From Watersipora subatra (taxonomy: Eukaryota; Bryozoa; Gymnolaemata; Cheilostomatida; Watersiporidae), in contig NC_088712.1 of NCBI RefSeq assembly GCF_963576615.1, positions 53,301,114 through 53,365,113 of the forward strand: a stretch of 64,000 nt of DNA, written 5' to 3'. The notes under the pieces were generated by a model. The model ran no database searches, was not told the DNA's origin, and saw only the letters and a program-made list of their open reading frames with translations. This document shows, one piece after another, positions 24,842 to 37,689 of this stretch. Made by a program: the position numbers and the translations under genes. Numbering within the stretch: position 1 is the first letter of the stretch; every line of letters begins with the position of its first letter.

Positions 24842-25442
24842 TTTGATAGCTAGAAACAGAAAACATCGCTTTTGAACAATGTGGATTTTCTTTTAGTTTA
24901 TGTTCCATAAAATTCTAGCATCTAGTTCTATAATACTCTTAAACTTAACGTTAACTAGCTAAAGTGAGGCTAAATTTAGCGATTTGCATTGTCTCGTTTA
25001 CATGAAATCCAGATTCGCGTTCGAATAGTCGCTGGCAGACCGGTATTTTCCGTAAAAATATCAATTTAGTTGCACTGGCAAACCATTTGTATAAGAGAGA
25101 GTTTTGTTAGAGTGTAAAAAAAGAAGTATTGAGCTGCATCTAACTCTGTAATTTTTTGAGATTTTGTTACCAGACCTTTAACTCATCAATAGCTGTGCAC
25201 GGAGTAGTCAATATTTATGTTTGTATCTTCATAAGAACTACACTACAGTATGAAACCTACTTAAAGTTTGATCTTTTTAATTTTGATTGTTCTTTTGTTT
25301 CATTAACACTAGTTTTATACATTTTGTCGTTTTTGGTAGCAATCTTACTGTATCGACGATCTTCAATAAGCAAGCAACACGACTTACATGAATGAGCACT
25401 TGTGTTATAATGGATTCACTCAACTCGAGAATCCAAATATGT

Positions 25443-25635
25443 AGGCATACCTTCCAACTCTCACGCATTGGGCGTGAGACTCACGCAATCACCCCAGAGA
25501 AAACATGGAAATGCGTAAGATTTTTTCCCCAATTTCCACAATTTTATATATACTATTATTGATACATCAATTGCCCCAAAACCAAATCTCACGCATTGCC
25601 CCACCCTTGGGTTGGCAGGTCTGTATGTAGGAGAA
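25443..25635. mobile_element. Short inverted-repeat element, about 190 bp
   Basis: GTAGGCATACCTTCCAACTC with CTCACGCATTG at the left is mirrored by CAATGCGTGAG, then GTTGGCAGG and CTGTATGTAGG, at the right (inverted sense), as in a small MITE. It lies between FNTB and MRPL28. Confidence 0.6.
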
Positions 25636-25656
25636 ACAAAAAAAAGGTTATGCGAT

Positions 25657-26162
25657 TGCATCAGATAACTAAAAAAAAAGTGTTATCTCATAGTTACTCG
25701 AAGTCTCTCGGCATGCTCAGACGAAATATCTCATCAGCACCACCTAAAATCAGATTAATCGCATATAAGACCTTATGTCGACCAAAAATGGAGTTTGCTC
25801 TTGAGGTATGGGACCCGAGCGAAAAGAAATGTGTACAATTGCTTGAAATGGTCCAGAACAAGGCAACGCGTTTTATAAGTAATTTGAGGGGAAGGGAGGG
25901 AGTCACACAGGAAAAAGAACAGATGGGCCTTGTGACTTTGGAAGAACGTAGACAGGTCCAAAGGGTTAAAACTTTACATACTATTATAAAATCAACAGGC
26001 CCATCTTTGAAGGAATTAAACGATTTTATTGACACTTGTTTTAAAGATGATCATCCACAAACTCGAGCCAAATCCAAGGGACAACCTTTGGCTATTTCTA
26101 GTAACCGTGATAAATTTTTAAATAGTTTTATACTAAGAACCACTCGCGAACTTAGAATTTAA
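25657..26162 (+). pseudogene. C-terminal fragment of a non-LTR reverse transcriptase
   Basis: The open frame carries LGMLRRNISSAPPKIRLIAY, then KTLCRPKMEFALEVWDPSEK and LLEMVQNKATRFI, the usual region after the palm in CR1/jockey-like elements. There is no catalytic domain, so this is a 5'-truncated insertion. The stop at the end is followed by a short 3' tail with TGGTCTCCCCTTCCGCC. Confidence 0.85.
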
Positions 26163-26866
26163 TCATTTTTTACCAATTGATCTTGATGGTCTCCCCTTCC
26201 GCCTCGGGGCGGTCTAGAGGCTCTACTTTAACATGAACATGAAGTATCTAACTAGACAAGGAAGCAATTACAATGCACTGAAACCAGAAAGACTTACATA
26301 TCATATTTACTCACAAGTATCTCTGACACACAAATGATAATGATCTAGTGTTCAGGCAATTCACAACAATAAAAGAATTATAATATGTCACATAATTATG
26401 GATACACGTAACTACAATTACAAAGAGTGTGAGTTTATATTTAAACTGTCAGACCTACACTTTTTGTCTGTGGTCGACTTATGTTAGCCATTACATATTT
26501 TAGCAAAGGGATATTTAATTTTATCACATATTTTGCACATTTATGAAATTAACAATTAATACCAGCTAAGCTTGAATACCACACTAACAGATTAACATGG
26601 AAGCTATTGATGCTACCAAGTTCCATAAGACATTTAAAATGCGATAATATATCTTTTTTGTCATGGCGCTTGTATTATGATTTTGGTTTACAACAGATGT
26701 CAAAGCTATTATTAGATTTTGCAGCTTTTTACATGACAGGCTGCAATCGTGTGTGTCCTTACAAGTAATTGGTTTTGTTCTTTTATGTAAATAAATGGTT
26801 TTTTTGTCATCAGTTACTCTAGTTTGGCAAAAGCCTTTGTGAAACAACTTTTCAAAATCTTGTTCT

Positions 26867-28010
26867 TTGTTAAATTGGCTGATAACATTACAAGGGAACA
26901 AAGTTTCGAAAACATCTGTTGAAAAATCTAACATGCTAAATAGACGATTTCAATCTGTTTGCACCTTAGATACAGGTGACTCTCTGCCTGAAGTACTAAC
27001 ACCACAAGTTTCAGACACCAGCTTTATGGAGATTACAAAAAATGGAGTACAGAAACTTTTGAACAGCATAAAAATTATTAAGGCAGGAGGTTCAGACAAC
27101 ATTAATAGGATTACTCTCAAGACTTTGTCAGACTTTGCTCAACCACTTTTAAAAATTTGTAAATGTTCCATGAAAATTGCAAGACTCCCATTAGTATGGA
27201 AACGTGCCAAGGTTGCACCAATATATAAAAAAGGTTCTAAGCACGATCCGGTTAACTATAGACCTGTGTACTTGACTAGTATTTGTTGTAAGCTGTTGGA
27301 GCACACTGTTCGTTCTCCCATAAAGGCCCATCTTGATAAACATAACATACTTACAGATGTTCAACATGGTTTTCATGCTAAAAGATATTGTAAGACACAG
27401 CTCATTTGCACAATGGATGATTGGACAAAGAATTTTGAAGGAAATATGGTAACAGAAATAATAGTATTAGATTTTTCAAAAGCCTTTGATTGTGTACACC
27501 TTTGAAAATGGGTATAAAAACTATCAATTATGGAATATACCAAGAAATAATAAAATGAGTGGCATTTGTTTGGCAGATAGAACACAGTTAGTTGAGATTG
27601 GGGCATGTTGTGTCTGTCACCTCCGGAGTTTCGCAGGGCACAATTTTTGGTTTGTTGTTGTTTTTACTTTTTATCAATGACTTACCTGATATCATTAAAT
27701 TTTTGTGTAAAATTTTTGCTGATGATGCTCTAGTGTATGTTACACAAGATAAAACCACTACGCTGCAACAATATTTAAACTCTCTTGAATTGAATTTTGG
27801 GCCAAACTTTGGCAGATAAAATGTAATCCACAAAAGTGTCACCATCACTCTGCTAGCAAGTCACCCCTGTTGACTGATACAAATAATCTTTTCAAGTTAT
27901 GTAATCAATGTTTTTAAAGTGTGACTGTCAATAACAAGAAAGATTGCTTACACTTCATTGGTAAGACCTGGTCTTCAGTATGGCTGCATAGTTTGGGACT
28001 CTCACCGAAA
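26867..28010 (+). pseudogene. CR1/jockey-like reverse transcriptase relic
   Basis: The first frame (26,867-27,505) has LPLVWKRAKVAPIYKKGSKH, VNYRPVYLTSICCKLLE and IIVLDFSKAFDCVHL, motif A with its Asp. A frameshift follows; the next frame has GVSQGTIFGLLLFLLFINDL and FADDALVY (27,715-27,738), the catalytic FxDD block. A decayed RPGLQYGCIVWDS piece is visible near 27,965-28,000. It is inactive. Element order shows it is a separate insertion from 25,657-26,162. Confidence 0.88.
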
Positions 28011-28512
28011 AAAGTACATAATGAGTTCCGCTGTAAGTTTTACCCCCTCGGAGGGTCTTTTGCAGAAAATTTTAAACTGAACTAAACACTGTGTTTCAGT
28101 TGGGGTATTTTAGTCAATCAGCTGATGTGAGTACACAAAAAGGGTAGTTTGTGATCATAATACAGCTAACTGCAAGATATTTAGTTTGTCCTCGTAACCG
28201 TATACACAGGTACTGTGGGAAATACTACAAGTGCTTTTACAGTTGGACCAGGAGGTGAAAATGTGAATTAATTGCCTCTGCCTGATCATATAGCAATAAA
28301 GCAGATCTATCCTAACAAACCCACAAAGTGTCATGTCCAAATAACTTAGCTTTCGCTTCGGTCATGAATAAGTATGAATTTTAAAAAATCTGCTATTTGG
28401 CATTTTGTTTTCATCGTAATTGTTTTAATCTTTTCTCCGCTTTAAATATTGCGGAAAGCTAGCTTGTCTTATTTTATACCAAAGCATGTGACCAGCCTTT
28501 TAGGTGTCCTGA

Positions 28513-28539
28513 ATGTTTAGGAAGAAGTTACCAAGATGA
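28513..28539 (+). promoter_or_regulatory. Possible nine-codon upstream ORF of MRPL28
   Basis: An ATG at 28,513 opens a frame of eight residues whose TGA (28,537-28,539) overlaps the MRPL28 ATG as ATGA. If transcription starts upstream of 28,513, this would allow a termination-reinitiation arrangement. The transcription start is unknown. Confidence 0.35.
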
Positions 28540-31500
28540 CAAGTGTTGTGATACCAAAGTATATTACGGGCTTTGTGAATCCTCGTGTGCTGAGAAGATG
28601 GAGAGTTGGGATCAGGGCTAGGCTGCCTGACCACTATCGACAGCGGATGTACAAGGTTTGACAACCATATCAAAATCACCCATCTATGATACCCATCTAA
28701 CGATATATATTTATTTACCAGCATGTATTTTTATATTTATATATATTTTATATATGTTTATATGATAACTTGTTCACTTCTATGTTTAGTTAAGACATCG
28801 TTACTATCTGTATTTATTTTCAAGTTAACTGCACTGCATAGGTAGCTGTGTACAGACAGTGAGTGAGATACAGTGTGTTCTCTAGATGGAAGAGGATAAC
28901 CAAGAAGGTCGAGCTACTCCGGTACACTATGAAAATGAGTCAGGTATTTGGAAGCCTGGTCGTTATAAGGACACGTTGGTGCCAGTCCAAAATCGTCCAA
29001 TCCCTGTTATATATCCTGCCGAGGCTGATCTAGGCTTGTGGGGTGGAGAGGGCATCGTGAAGGGTTTTGTGAAGAGACGTGAAACTGCTCCCAGGTTAGC
29101 CTGATAAATTGATTTTGATGTTAGCGTGCACACAAAGCATGCTCTCCGATATATGGGTTATTCATGCTGTGAAGTTATTAGGCATTTACCGATTAAAATA
29201 TCGAGATACAACACCGGTGTGCTGAGATGTTCCTACTTATTGCTGTATTTTTATCTGGCTTTTTGAGCTAAAAACTTTGCCATAGTTTGATATTAATGTA
29301 GTGTTTTGGTGGACTTCAGAATTAGTCTCTTGGACAAGGCATTAGGGCAGTAAGCTGTGATCAAAGCTAGCCACTCTAATTTGGTTACAAGTTGTCATGG
29401 TTACATTATTATCTGGCGCTGCTCTGCCAATGATGTATTGCCATTCACTGTCCAATAAAAGTGTGTGACCATGAACAAATAGCAGTATTGTGACGCGGAG
29501 GGATTTGATTTGCCGCACCTAAAAACCTGGGGGTGCTTTGTAGTTTTTTGCAATATTATGGGGTGTGTTCGCACCTATCTCTGCCTTTCATCCGTATCTC
29601 ATACCGTTATCTCAAATTATAAATATATTTCAACCCAATAGAACATTTTCATAACAATTGGAATGAGAGTAGCTACTGAATCATCTCATCTCCTAGCAAA
29701 AGTAAATGCATCGTATTCCAGCTCATAACAGGTGACCTCTCTATTCCTAATACTGCCCCGATTTGAGCACCTGTCACTGCCTGCTACAGGGCACCTAAGA
29801 TGTGGATGCCTCGGCTAAGAAAAGCTGTGCTGTACAGTGAGATTCTAGACAAGCACATGAGTATAACTGTCACGGAGTCTGCTCTCCTGCTCATAGAGGA
29901 TGCATATGGATTGGATAACTACATACTGCAGGTGTGCTACAGACACGCTAGGCCGTGCAATAGTCAGTCATACCAGCGCTTGATAAGCATACCTCATAGG
30001 TAATGGTCAGTCTAGTCTGCACAATGAGGAACTTTTGCGTGCAGTAGCCTATGCTCAGACTGTCCTGCAAGTTTGTAAGATTAGCGTTGAGATGGTCGCT
30101 TTGACTCAATCTGATTAGTTAATAGAAAGAGTTTACAGTAAATCAAAAATAGAATAATGGATCTGATCCACCGAGTTTCACTAAAAACTAACTCCATCTA
30201 GATACTGGTCCAGATATTTTCATCTTGAAAGTTTATTGTTCATTTTTTACAAAACTTACAAATAAGATATAAATCCATTTATCTGTTAGTATTTAAAAAA
30301 GTGAAATGTATTTAATTTTTATTTAATTATGTAATATTAGCAAATTACACTGTAATCTTAGGCTGAACTAAGAACTTGTAGTATATTTGTTAGTGTGGTA
30401 GGCTAAGGTAATATTACTATGATTAGTAATAGTGATCAGTGCGGGTGTATTTGCGTGTGTGTGTATCTGTGTACGTGTGTGTGCGTGCGTGCGTGTGTGT
30501 GTGCGTCTGTGTGTGTGTGTGTGTGTGCGTCTGTGTAAGTGTGCGTGTAAGTGTGCGTGTAAGTGTGCGTGTGTGTCTGTGTGTGTGTACGTGTGTCTGT
30601 GTGCGTGTGTATGCGGGTCTGTGTACATGTGGGAGTGTTAGTCCGCATAAATGCTATACATTTCCCTATTCATTTTTGGTTGATTTTATTCAAGCTTCAC
30701 ACACAGACATGCTCTGTGCCTTCTGCCAGGTTGCTAGAATATTTGTTTTTAAAACTCCACCTGCTTCCTGTGAACCAGCCTCTGAAGCACCCTCCTGCTG
30801 TCTGTTTAACAGGAAATGAAAGAACCATCGCTGAGTTTACTGCTAGTCTCCAGTTAAAAGAATGTGCAGTTGGGGTTGCTAACGTTAATTGAGTAGTTGC
30901 CTTCTCAATCTCCCTTTTTGCTTTCAAGGTTAGATAATCCTAACAAATCTGTGTAAGGCAACATAGCCTACCAATGTATGTACAGTTATGTGCATAAAAT
31001 TAGTGAGGGTGTGAAACTGAAAGTTCAGAGCATAAGCTATTATCTTCTTAGAAAAGATTTACAGCAATATTAATCTCCTTGTTTTACTATTTTGTACTTA
31101 GCTTAGGTTATTTGTCTGCTTCAAATGTAACTGTAATGGCAAACCTTGTAATCCAACCAATTGAGAATGTGAATGTCCTTGAGAAACTTTGCTTAATATA
31201 CAGGGTTTCACAACTCCTTGCTTTTTGCTTGTAAAACTACCTTAGCTGTATCACTTGTATCATCTCATGTATTCATATTTGGTGTATCACATGTTTATAA
31301 ATAGTTTTTTTATTTCACACACGAATGGTCTTATCATAGTAGTCTATGAGCTGTTTGTCAGCGTTTCTGCAGCATTAATACAGATTTTAAAAATAACAAT
31401 ACGTATGTGATGGCTGGTATGCAAAGCGAGTAGTTTTTGTTTATATCTATGCAGATGAAAATACCGTAAATGAATTTCTATTTCCTAATTCGGGCTGCTA

Positions 31501-34500
31501 TATGAGAGTATAGCAGCCCGAATCGCTGCCTATATAGCTGCCAAATTTGATTTGGGCTGCTATATGAGAGTTGTCTCATCTCCACTCTATGGGAGTTGTT
31601 TTATTTCCACTATATAAAAGCTGTCTCATCTTTACTATATAGGAGTTGTCTCATCTCCACAACGTTGCAAAATACTTTTTTCTTAAAGATTTTAAGCTCA
31701 TCAGCTATTAAATATTGACTTCCGGGTGTCTATTTATGAAGAAACCATGACTCATGAACCATCATTACAATATACACTCAATTTGCAATAATCCACTGGT
31801 AGACAATTCTCGTAGTGTTTAGACTACCTCACAATCTGCCCTCGACATACTCTCTCCCATACTCAGTCATATAGAAGGCAGTGGTTAACATAGCTACATC
31901 TTCAAGATAATGTTATTATTATTTAGGACTAGATTTGTATGAGTTGCAGAGGATTTACAAACTTACCAAGATAGTAAAGATGATCAATAGAGAATTTATT
32001 TAACATTTTGCGGTTAAAACGTTATGTTGTTATTAATTTGTGAAATAACCATTGTCAGGCTATCAGCTGAAAGTCTAACTATGCGACAATCAGTCATGCC
32101 ACAAGTAGAGATTTGGTGCGCTCATCAATTGTTCGTTGTTATGTATCTTGTTATGCTAGTACAAACCTCATTAGAGCATGTTCAGGTGCAGATTTATTAT
32201 ACTAGTATTTTGTAGCAACCACTCGCAGAGTAATTGTGTTGGATTCATGGTACACAAGCTTTCTACTTAGTTAATTGTTTTTGACCTTACGTATACAACA
32301 TAAACTCAGTTGGACAATAGCCTGAGTTCCACAATAAAGGCCTAACTAAAATTATCTAGCAATTCTACCAAAATTTTTTTGGTTCTGTGCTTATGTGATG
32401 TACATTCAGTAAGTCTTTTCAGACGCCAGAGGTTGACTTCCATTCTAATTTGGCCCTCAAACTGAAGGCTAAGATGTTGGAGACACTGATGGACAAATCA
32501 CTTTACCCCAATGACCAAGCCAAGCGTGAAAAAGTGAGTTGTTATCATATAATTTATATCGGCCTACCTTTCCCTAAAGCTTAATCATAATTACAGGTCA
32601 ACTCTTTTGTACATAGATTGATGTCAGAGCATTGTCTACTCCTCGCCTCCACCTTCTTGGCTGATCGTTGTAACCAGGTTCACGTTTGTTTGTCAACTTG
32701 GCACCGTGTTTGTTATTTGTTAGGCCATGTTCAGGTAAAGCAATCTATTAACACCGTGTTGTTAAACATGAACTGTCTCAAAATTTTTGTAGATTTTTAT
32801 CAATTGCCATTGTTTTTTATGTTTGAGGTGGTCTGACTGCCAGGATGTTTCAAAATTAAAATCGACAAAACTTCATTGCAGTTAAAATACTCTGATCAAG
32901 TCGAAATGAGATTATAATGTCTATAGTTGCAAAGAGACCGACAGAATAGAGACGAGTATGCTGCAACTTAAACACAATAGCCGATATCAACTATAGCAAC
33001 GATAGCTAGTGACGTTATTTTGCACGTATTTTTATTCTGAGAATTTTAATCTCGATCAAGTTTTTATCAATTTTAAGTATGAAACATCCCGGCAATCAGT
33101 TCACCTCAAACATCAAAAATAATGGCAAATGATGATTCTACATAAAAGACTGCTTAATAACCCGGTGTTAACAGATTGTTTCTCCACGACATAGCCAAAC
33201 AGGACCTTTAAGGCTGTGTTTACTTTTTATATCACTCTACATTAATATTTAATATAACTCGAGTAAATACCTGAACTGATTATGAAACTGTCTCAAGTAG
33301 GTTGAGTTGTTGGCATACAACACAATATTGTATTTAGTCAACATAACTAACCTGTATGGGGCCATAATCTAGAATACAAGTGCTATTAGTAAACATTCAC
33401 CACTTTTGTGTGACATGCTACAAGTTCATTTGGAGAAACAGTTCTGATGCGAGTGTAGTCTGCTTATATACCAGTTCTCAGTTTCTTATCTGCTCTTTGA
33501 TATGGTAGCTCAGGTGTCACAGAGCAAGTAATATGTACATGATCAGTACTGTTAGACCTGGAGTAGATCGGTTTCTGAACTCAAGTATCCGGTAATAGTA
33601 GTTGTCTCCATCTTTTTGTTCCGTTGGACGAAAAAGGAGCTAACATCTTCATTGCTAGAAGCTTGGTTTCGAATTTTAAAAAATTTGGTGATGCTTGACT
33701 CGTGGCAGTTCCTTTTACTAGTGAGACCTTTTTAAACTGATTACTGCAAGCTTAGGCCTACATTGTGTAATTTTACACGAACCCGCCGTTAGCACAAATG
33801 ACCGCAGCAATGTCCCGTCTCAAGGTCGCAGTCGCTAGACTTCACTCGGACAGTGTCATTGTGTAACTCTTACGTTATGATGTCTGACTTGGCACCAACA
33901 ACAAACAAATCCGGTTTCAATTCTCCAGGCAGTTAATAAATAATTTAATTGTTTTTAGAATGTATCCTAGGTGGATATGAGAGAGTGCTCTTTGTTTTCA
34001 ACCTTGTTGCGCTGGAATGCACTTGCTGCGTTACTTTATTTACAACTGCGAAGGTAATCTAAGACAGCCGTTAGGATAATTGCATTGCCGATTACAGATA
34101 TACAATAAATACAAGCGGTATGTGACGTACTCTAGGGAGGAGATTGAATGGTTAGGCCTCTCCGAGCAGGAAGCCATTGCCAAACAGGAAGCTATTGAAA
34201 AAAAACAAGCCAAGTCCCGCCCACTCAAAGAAATCTTCGCTGAACAACATTTGAAAGATTGTAAGTCATAGCTTATTATAGCGCCTTGTTGCATCTTGGC
34301 AGCGTTGGCTGCTGTTTTTAGTTCAGACTTCATAAAACGAGAAAATTGTGAGGAATATTTAAATATGAACTTATGCAAAACTTGAGTAGATTTTATCAGT
34401 TTTGACTGTTTTATCATTTGTGATTGTCGTTGATGTTTGAGGTGATCTGACTGCCAGGTTGTTTCATGATTAGAATCGACAAGTAATTATGGGACTATTT

Positions 34501-36176
34501 TTCTGCGGAGCATTTTCACCACGATGAAGGTTTGTCTATTTTAATCTTAAAACATCCTGACAATCAGATCACCTCAAACATCTAAAACAACCGCAAATGG
34601 TAGAAAAATACCGATATGTTCGAATGTAATAAAGTCTACTAAAGTTTTGTGTAAGTCCATTTCTAAACATTGCCTTGGCGGAGATGGTGTGAATACGGGC
34701 AGACGCGTCTCGAGTTTCATCAATGACCTACAAGTAGTTGAGCGAGCTGAACTCCTATAAAAGAATTATTACAATATTACAGATGTTATTGGCTCAATTA
34801 TGTATTTTTGATTATATTCATTCGATAATTCATTTAGGATAAAATAGGTTGAGCTGTTCTTTATATGGCCAGTAACTGGCTGGTTCCAGATGTGAAGTTA
34901 TTTCCCCAACTCTCCGAGTGGTCTTGTTGCCTCTCACTTTCCATTCCACTGATTTGTGAGTCATGTGTTCACCGATAAAAATTTTGCACCAAGTTAAAAT
35001 TTTGTACCAAATGTTAAAGTGGTTTCATATGCTGTAAATTTAATATTATATAGTAATTAAATTTATATGAACAGGGGAACAGTTGACATGTTTTTGAGTG
35101 CAATATTAATTTGCACTCGATTGAGTCTGTCTCAAGTCTGCACTTATAAATGCAGTGTTCACTACACCATAGTACTGTTGACCTACATGTTTAGCTCCCA
35201 TATTTGCTTGCTGTTTTACTGTTTGAGGCATAGCAAAAGTGGACTTATAAATCATTAGTGTTTCCATACAAACTTTCGTAATAACTAACTTCTCGTAAGG
35301 AGTTGTCTATCCATAGTCCTTCTCATCTTGCAAATACTGCTTCAGTCAAGAACCTTCCAATTGTTGATTAGCCATTAATGTCAAACTTTTCTACAGCAAG
35401 CATTGTAACTACTGAGGAAGGCTTGGCATACCATCTAGGTTATATGAGCTAGAAGCCACATGCATTGAATACATACAATGTCAGTATATTTGCTAACGTA
35501 CATCACTGTGTTTCTTAGTTATATGTTAACATGCCCTGATGTATGTTGTAGTGAAATTGCTAATATGCTCTGTTGTATGTTGTAAACATAATGATAATAT
35601 GCTTCAGTATGTAGTCATATATAATGACAACATGCCTCAGTATCTAGTGATATATAATGATAACATGCCTCGGTATGTAGTGATATATAATGATAACATG
35701 CCTCAGTATGTGGTGATATATAATGACAACATGCCTCGGTATGTAGTAATATATAATGATAACATGCCTCAGTGTGTAGTGATATATAATGATAACATGC
35801 CTCAATATGTAGTGATATATAATGATAACATGCCTCAGTGTGTAGTGATATATAATGATAACATGCCTCAGTATGTAGTGATATGTATTGATAACATGCC
35901 TCGGTATGTAGTGATATACAATGATAACATGCCTCAGTATGTAGTGATATATAATGATAACATGCCTCAGTATGTAGTGATATATAATGACAACATGCCT
36001 CAGTATGTAGTGATATAAATGATAACATGCCTCAGCATGTAGCGATACATGTTGTAGTGACAGAGAAAGAGAAAGAGTTGACACTGCCACAAAAAGATAA
36101 CACGCCGGTCGAGTCCCAGTCTGAACCCGCACCTTCTACGTTTAGTAGACTTACTTCTTGGGGAAAGAAAAGGTGA
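28536..36176 (+). CDS. MRPL28: Mitochondrial ribosomal protein bL28m
   Basis: Component of the large subunit of the mitochondrial ribosome. Six exons join in phase: 28536-28655, 28886-29094, 29790-29931, 32423-32533, 34098-34260, 36058-36176; 287 residues, a little longer than the vertebrate protein. Landmarks: [12 protein letters not shown] in exon 1, ATPVHYE, PIPVIYP and LGLWGGEG in exon 2, [15 protein letters not shown] and [13 protein letters not shown] in exon 3, [20 protein letters not shown] in exon 4, [20 protein letters not shown] and [14 protein letters not shown] in exon 5, and a Ser/Pro-rich tail ending WGKKR in exon 6. The exon 6 acceptor is placed at TTGTAG (36,057) because the nearby ACAG choice would create an in-frame TAG; this acceptor has a weak pyrimidine tract. 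AATAAA follows at 36,427. The gene is divergent from FNTB. Confidence 0.95.
29932..30444. other. MRPL28 intron 3, first part
   Basis: AT-rich intron with no gene or repeat that I recognise. Confidence 0.5.
30445..30635. repeat. (GT)n-rich microsatellite
   Basis: Interrupted GTGTGC/GTGTGT tract of about 190 bases in MRPL28 intron 3. Overlapping long frames on both strands are caused by the repeat. Confidence 0.95.
31487..31665. repeat. 14-bp perfect hairpin followed by tandem repeats
   Basis: ATTCGGGCTGCTAT and ATAGCAGCCCGAAT are exact inverted copies around an eight-base loop (about 31,489-31,524). GGGCTGCTATATGAGAG recurs at about 31,553 and is followed by several copies of AGTTGTCTCATCTCCAC. 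It may be a foldback element in MRPL28 intron 3. Confidence 0.75.
32789..33141. mobile_element. Inverted-repeat MITE, copy 1
   Basis: Ends of about 75 bases are inverted copies built on GTAGATTTTTATCAATTGCC and ATGTTTGAGGTG, then CTGACTGCCAGGATGTTTC. It lies in MRPL28 intron 4; a related shorter element is in intron 5. Confidence 0.75.
34386..34608. mobile_element. Inverted-repeat MITE, copy 2
   Basis: Same family as 32,789-33,141: GATGTTTGAGGTGATCTGAC at the left and GATCACCTCAAACATC at the right, with a shorter interior. It sits just after MRPL28 exon 5, so the two copies bracket that exon. The intron from 34,609 to 35,580 shows nothing further. Confidence 0.75.
35583..36035. repeat. 33-bp minisatellite at the last MRPL28 acceptor
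   Basis: About 13 copies of TAGTGATATATAATGATAAC followed by ATGCCTCAGTATG. It ends within about 20 bases of the exon 6 acceptor. The frame at 35,539-36,018 ([11 protein letters not shown] repeated) is open because 33 is a multiple of three, and it is not in frame with exon 6. Confidence 0.95.
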
Positions 36177-36426
36177 CCAAATCAAAGCCCTTAGCTTGAG
36201 CCACAGTTTGAGGACCCTAGTCTTTAAATATGTGTAGGAGCAATTCTTCTCCTCGCTCAGAGGTAGCGAGAAAGGTTATAGGTGTGGGTTAGTCATGTTT
36301 TTCAATTGTGTAGGCTATTGTGATTCTTGCAACTTTTGCATTAGTTCAAAGGTCGCAATGTCACTTTTTAGCTGAAGTTTGTCAAAAACTGTTTTATAAA
36401 TCAACTGGTTACATAATGTATAGAAG

Positions 36427-36432
36427 AATAAA
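36427..36432 (+). other. Polyadenylation signal AATAAA of MRPL28
   Basis: AATAAA lies 251 bases after the MRPL28 stop codon on the coding strand, a plausible 3' end signal. Confidence 0.55.
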
Positions 36433-37689
36433 GATGAAGACAGGCTATCTAATCTATAGTTTTGCTTTATTCCTCTTTGACAAATAATAAAACAGCCAGC
36501 AGAATAAGCACACTCATATGCCTCAACAGAGCAATTTCAACCTTTACGGAGATCTTGAAGGTCAGCGTGATGGACTTAGGGTTTGATTTCCTGGCCTAAA
36601 GTAACTTTGCTTATATTATGCTTCTTGTATCATGTTTGGTTCGGTCAAAGAGCATACATTGACGTGTTTTATCTGTTTGACTCATGCTCTCTGGCGCGCA
36701 GATTGCATGAACTCTTATACTTGTGTTTGTACGCATTCGTGCACTGATGATCAGATGCTTGACTTGAAGAGTTCATGATACTACGTTAACATGCTGCCTG
36801 TATGTCAGATTTTGGTTCGCAGGACAAACAAACATTTTGGTGTCAGCACATTTTTTTACGATTACTCGGACATCTGGGTAACACACGGTTGGTCAATAGA
36901 GTGACTTTTTGGTTAGGCCTAAAGAATTTCTTAACGTCATTCAGGAAAGGTTAGAAAGTGCTGAAACGTAGAAGCATTCGAGTTATGTTGCTGTTTGCAA
37001 TAAGATAAACAACCAAGTTGTGGATAAATTTGCCAAAGGTTCACCGAGATCGGTAGATAGGAACTCTCCCCTCTGCTATCAGCCCGATCTCGTTACTTAG
37101 TCTAATATACTTCGTATTGATTGTTTCCATTTTATTTTTATTAGTTATCAAGACTGATTGGAAAATATATATTGCGGCTAATTATTATAGTTGAAATCGT
37201 ACAGATTTGGTCGAAGACGTCATTGCCTCGCTAATTGCCTTAAATGGATGCGTAAATATTATTGGAGTTGGCTGATTGCTTATTAGTGATGTAATAGCAG
37301 CTGATTCGGCTGGTCAGGCTTCCATTTCACAGCGTATAATATAGTCTGTGTTATGTTTTGTTTAAAATTAACACATATAGTATAGATGCTCTAGCAGTTG
37401 ATGTCAGCAAAGACTCATTGACGTAAAACTTTCTAAACCAAAATTATTTCACTCTATGTCATGGTGTATGTGCTCTTCTTTTTATTTGTTTTGTGTTGCA
37501 ACACATTTTTATGTTGATAAATTCACTGGTTAATAATATAGTTTGATACTCACGTGAAATAAAGGAGAGAGTCCAAATCATAAGGCAGTCATTGTCAAAA
37601 CGGACGACTGTGCGAGGGAGACCCATGTAAGAACGCCACCACATTACATTTTTTAGCAAGGTCTCTGAACTTTAGACTTGTGTAGCACA

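Noticed and set aside
30368-30892. Cys/Val- and His/Thr-rich frames
   Set aside because: Translation of a GT microsatellite on both strands.
35539-36132. Repeat proteins of 137 to 162 residues ([11 protein letters not shown] and antisense)
   Set aside because: Produced by the 33-bp minisatellite in MRPL28 intron 5; no splice or start context supports them and three frames are open at once.
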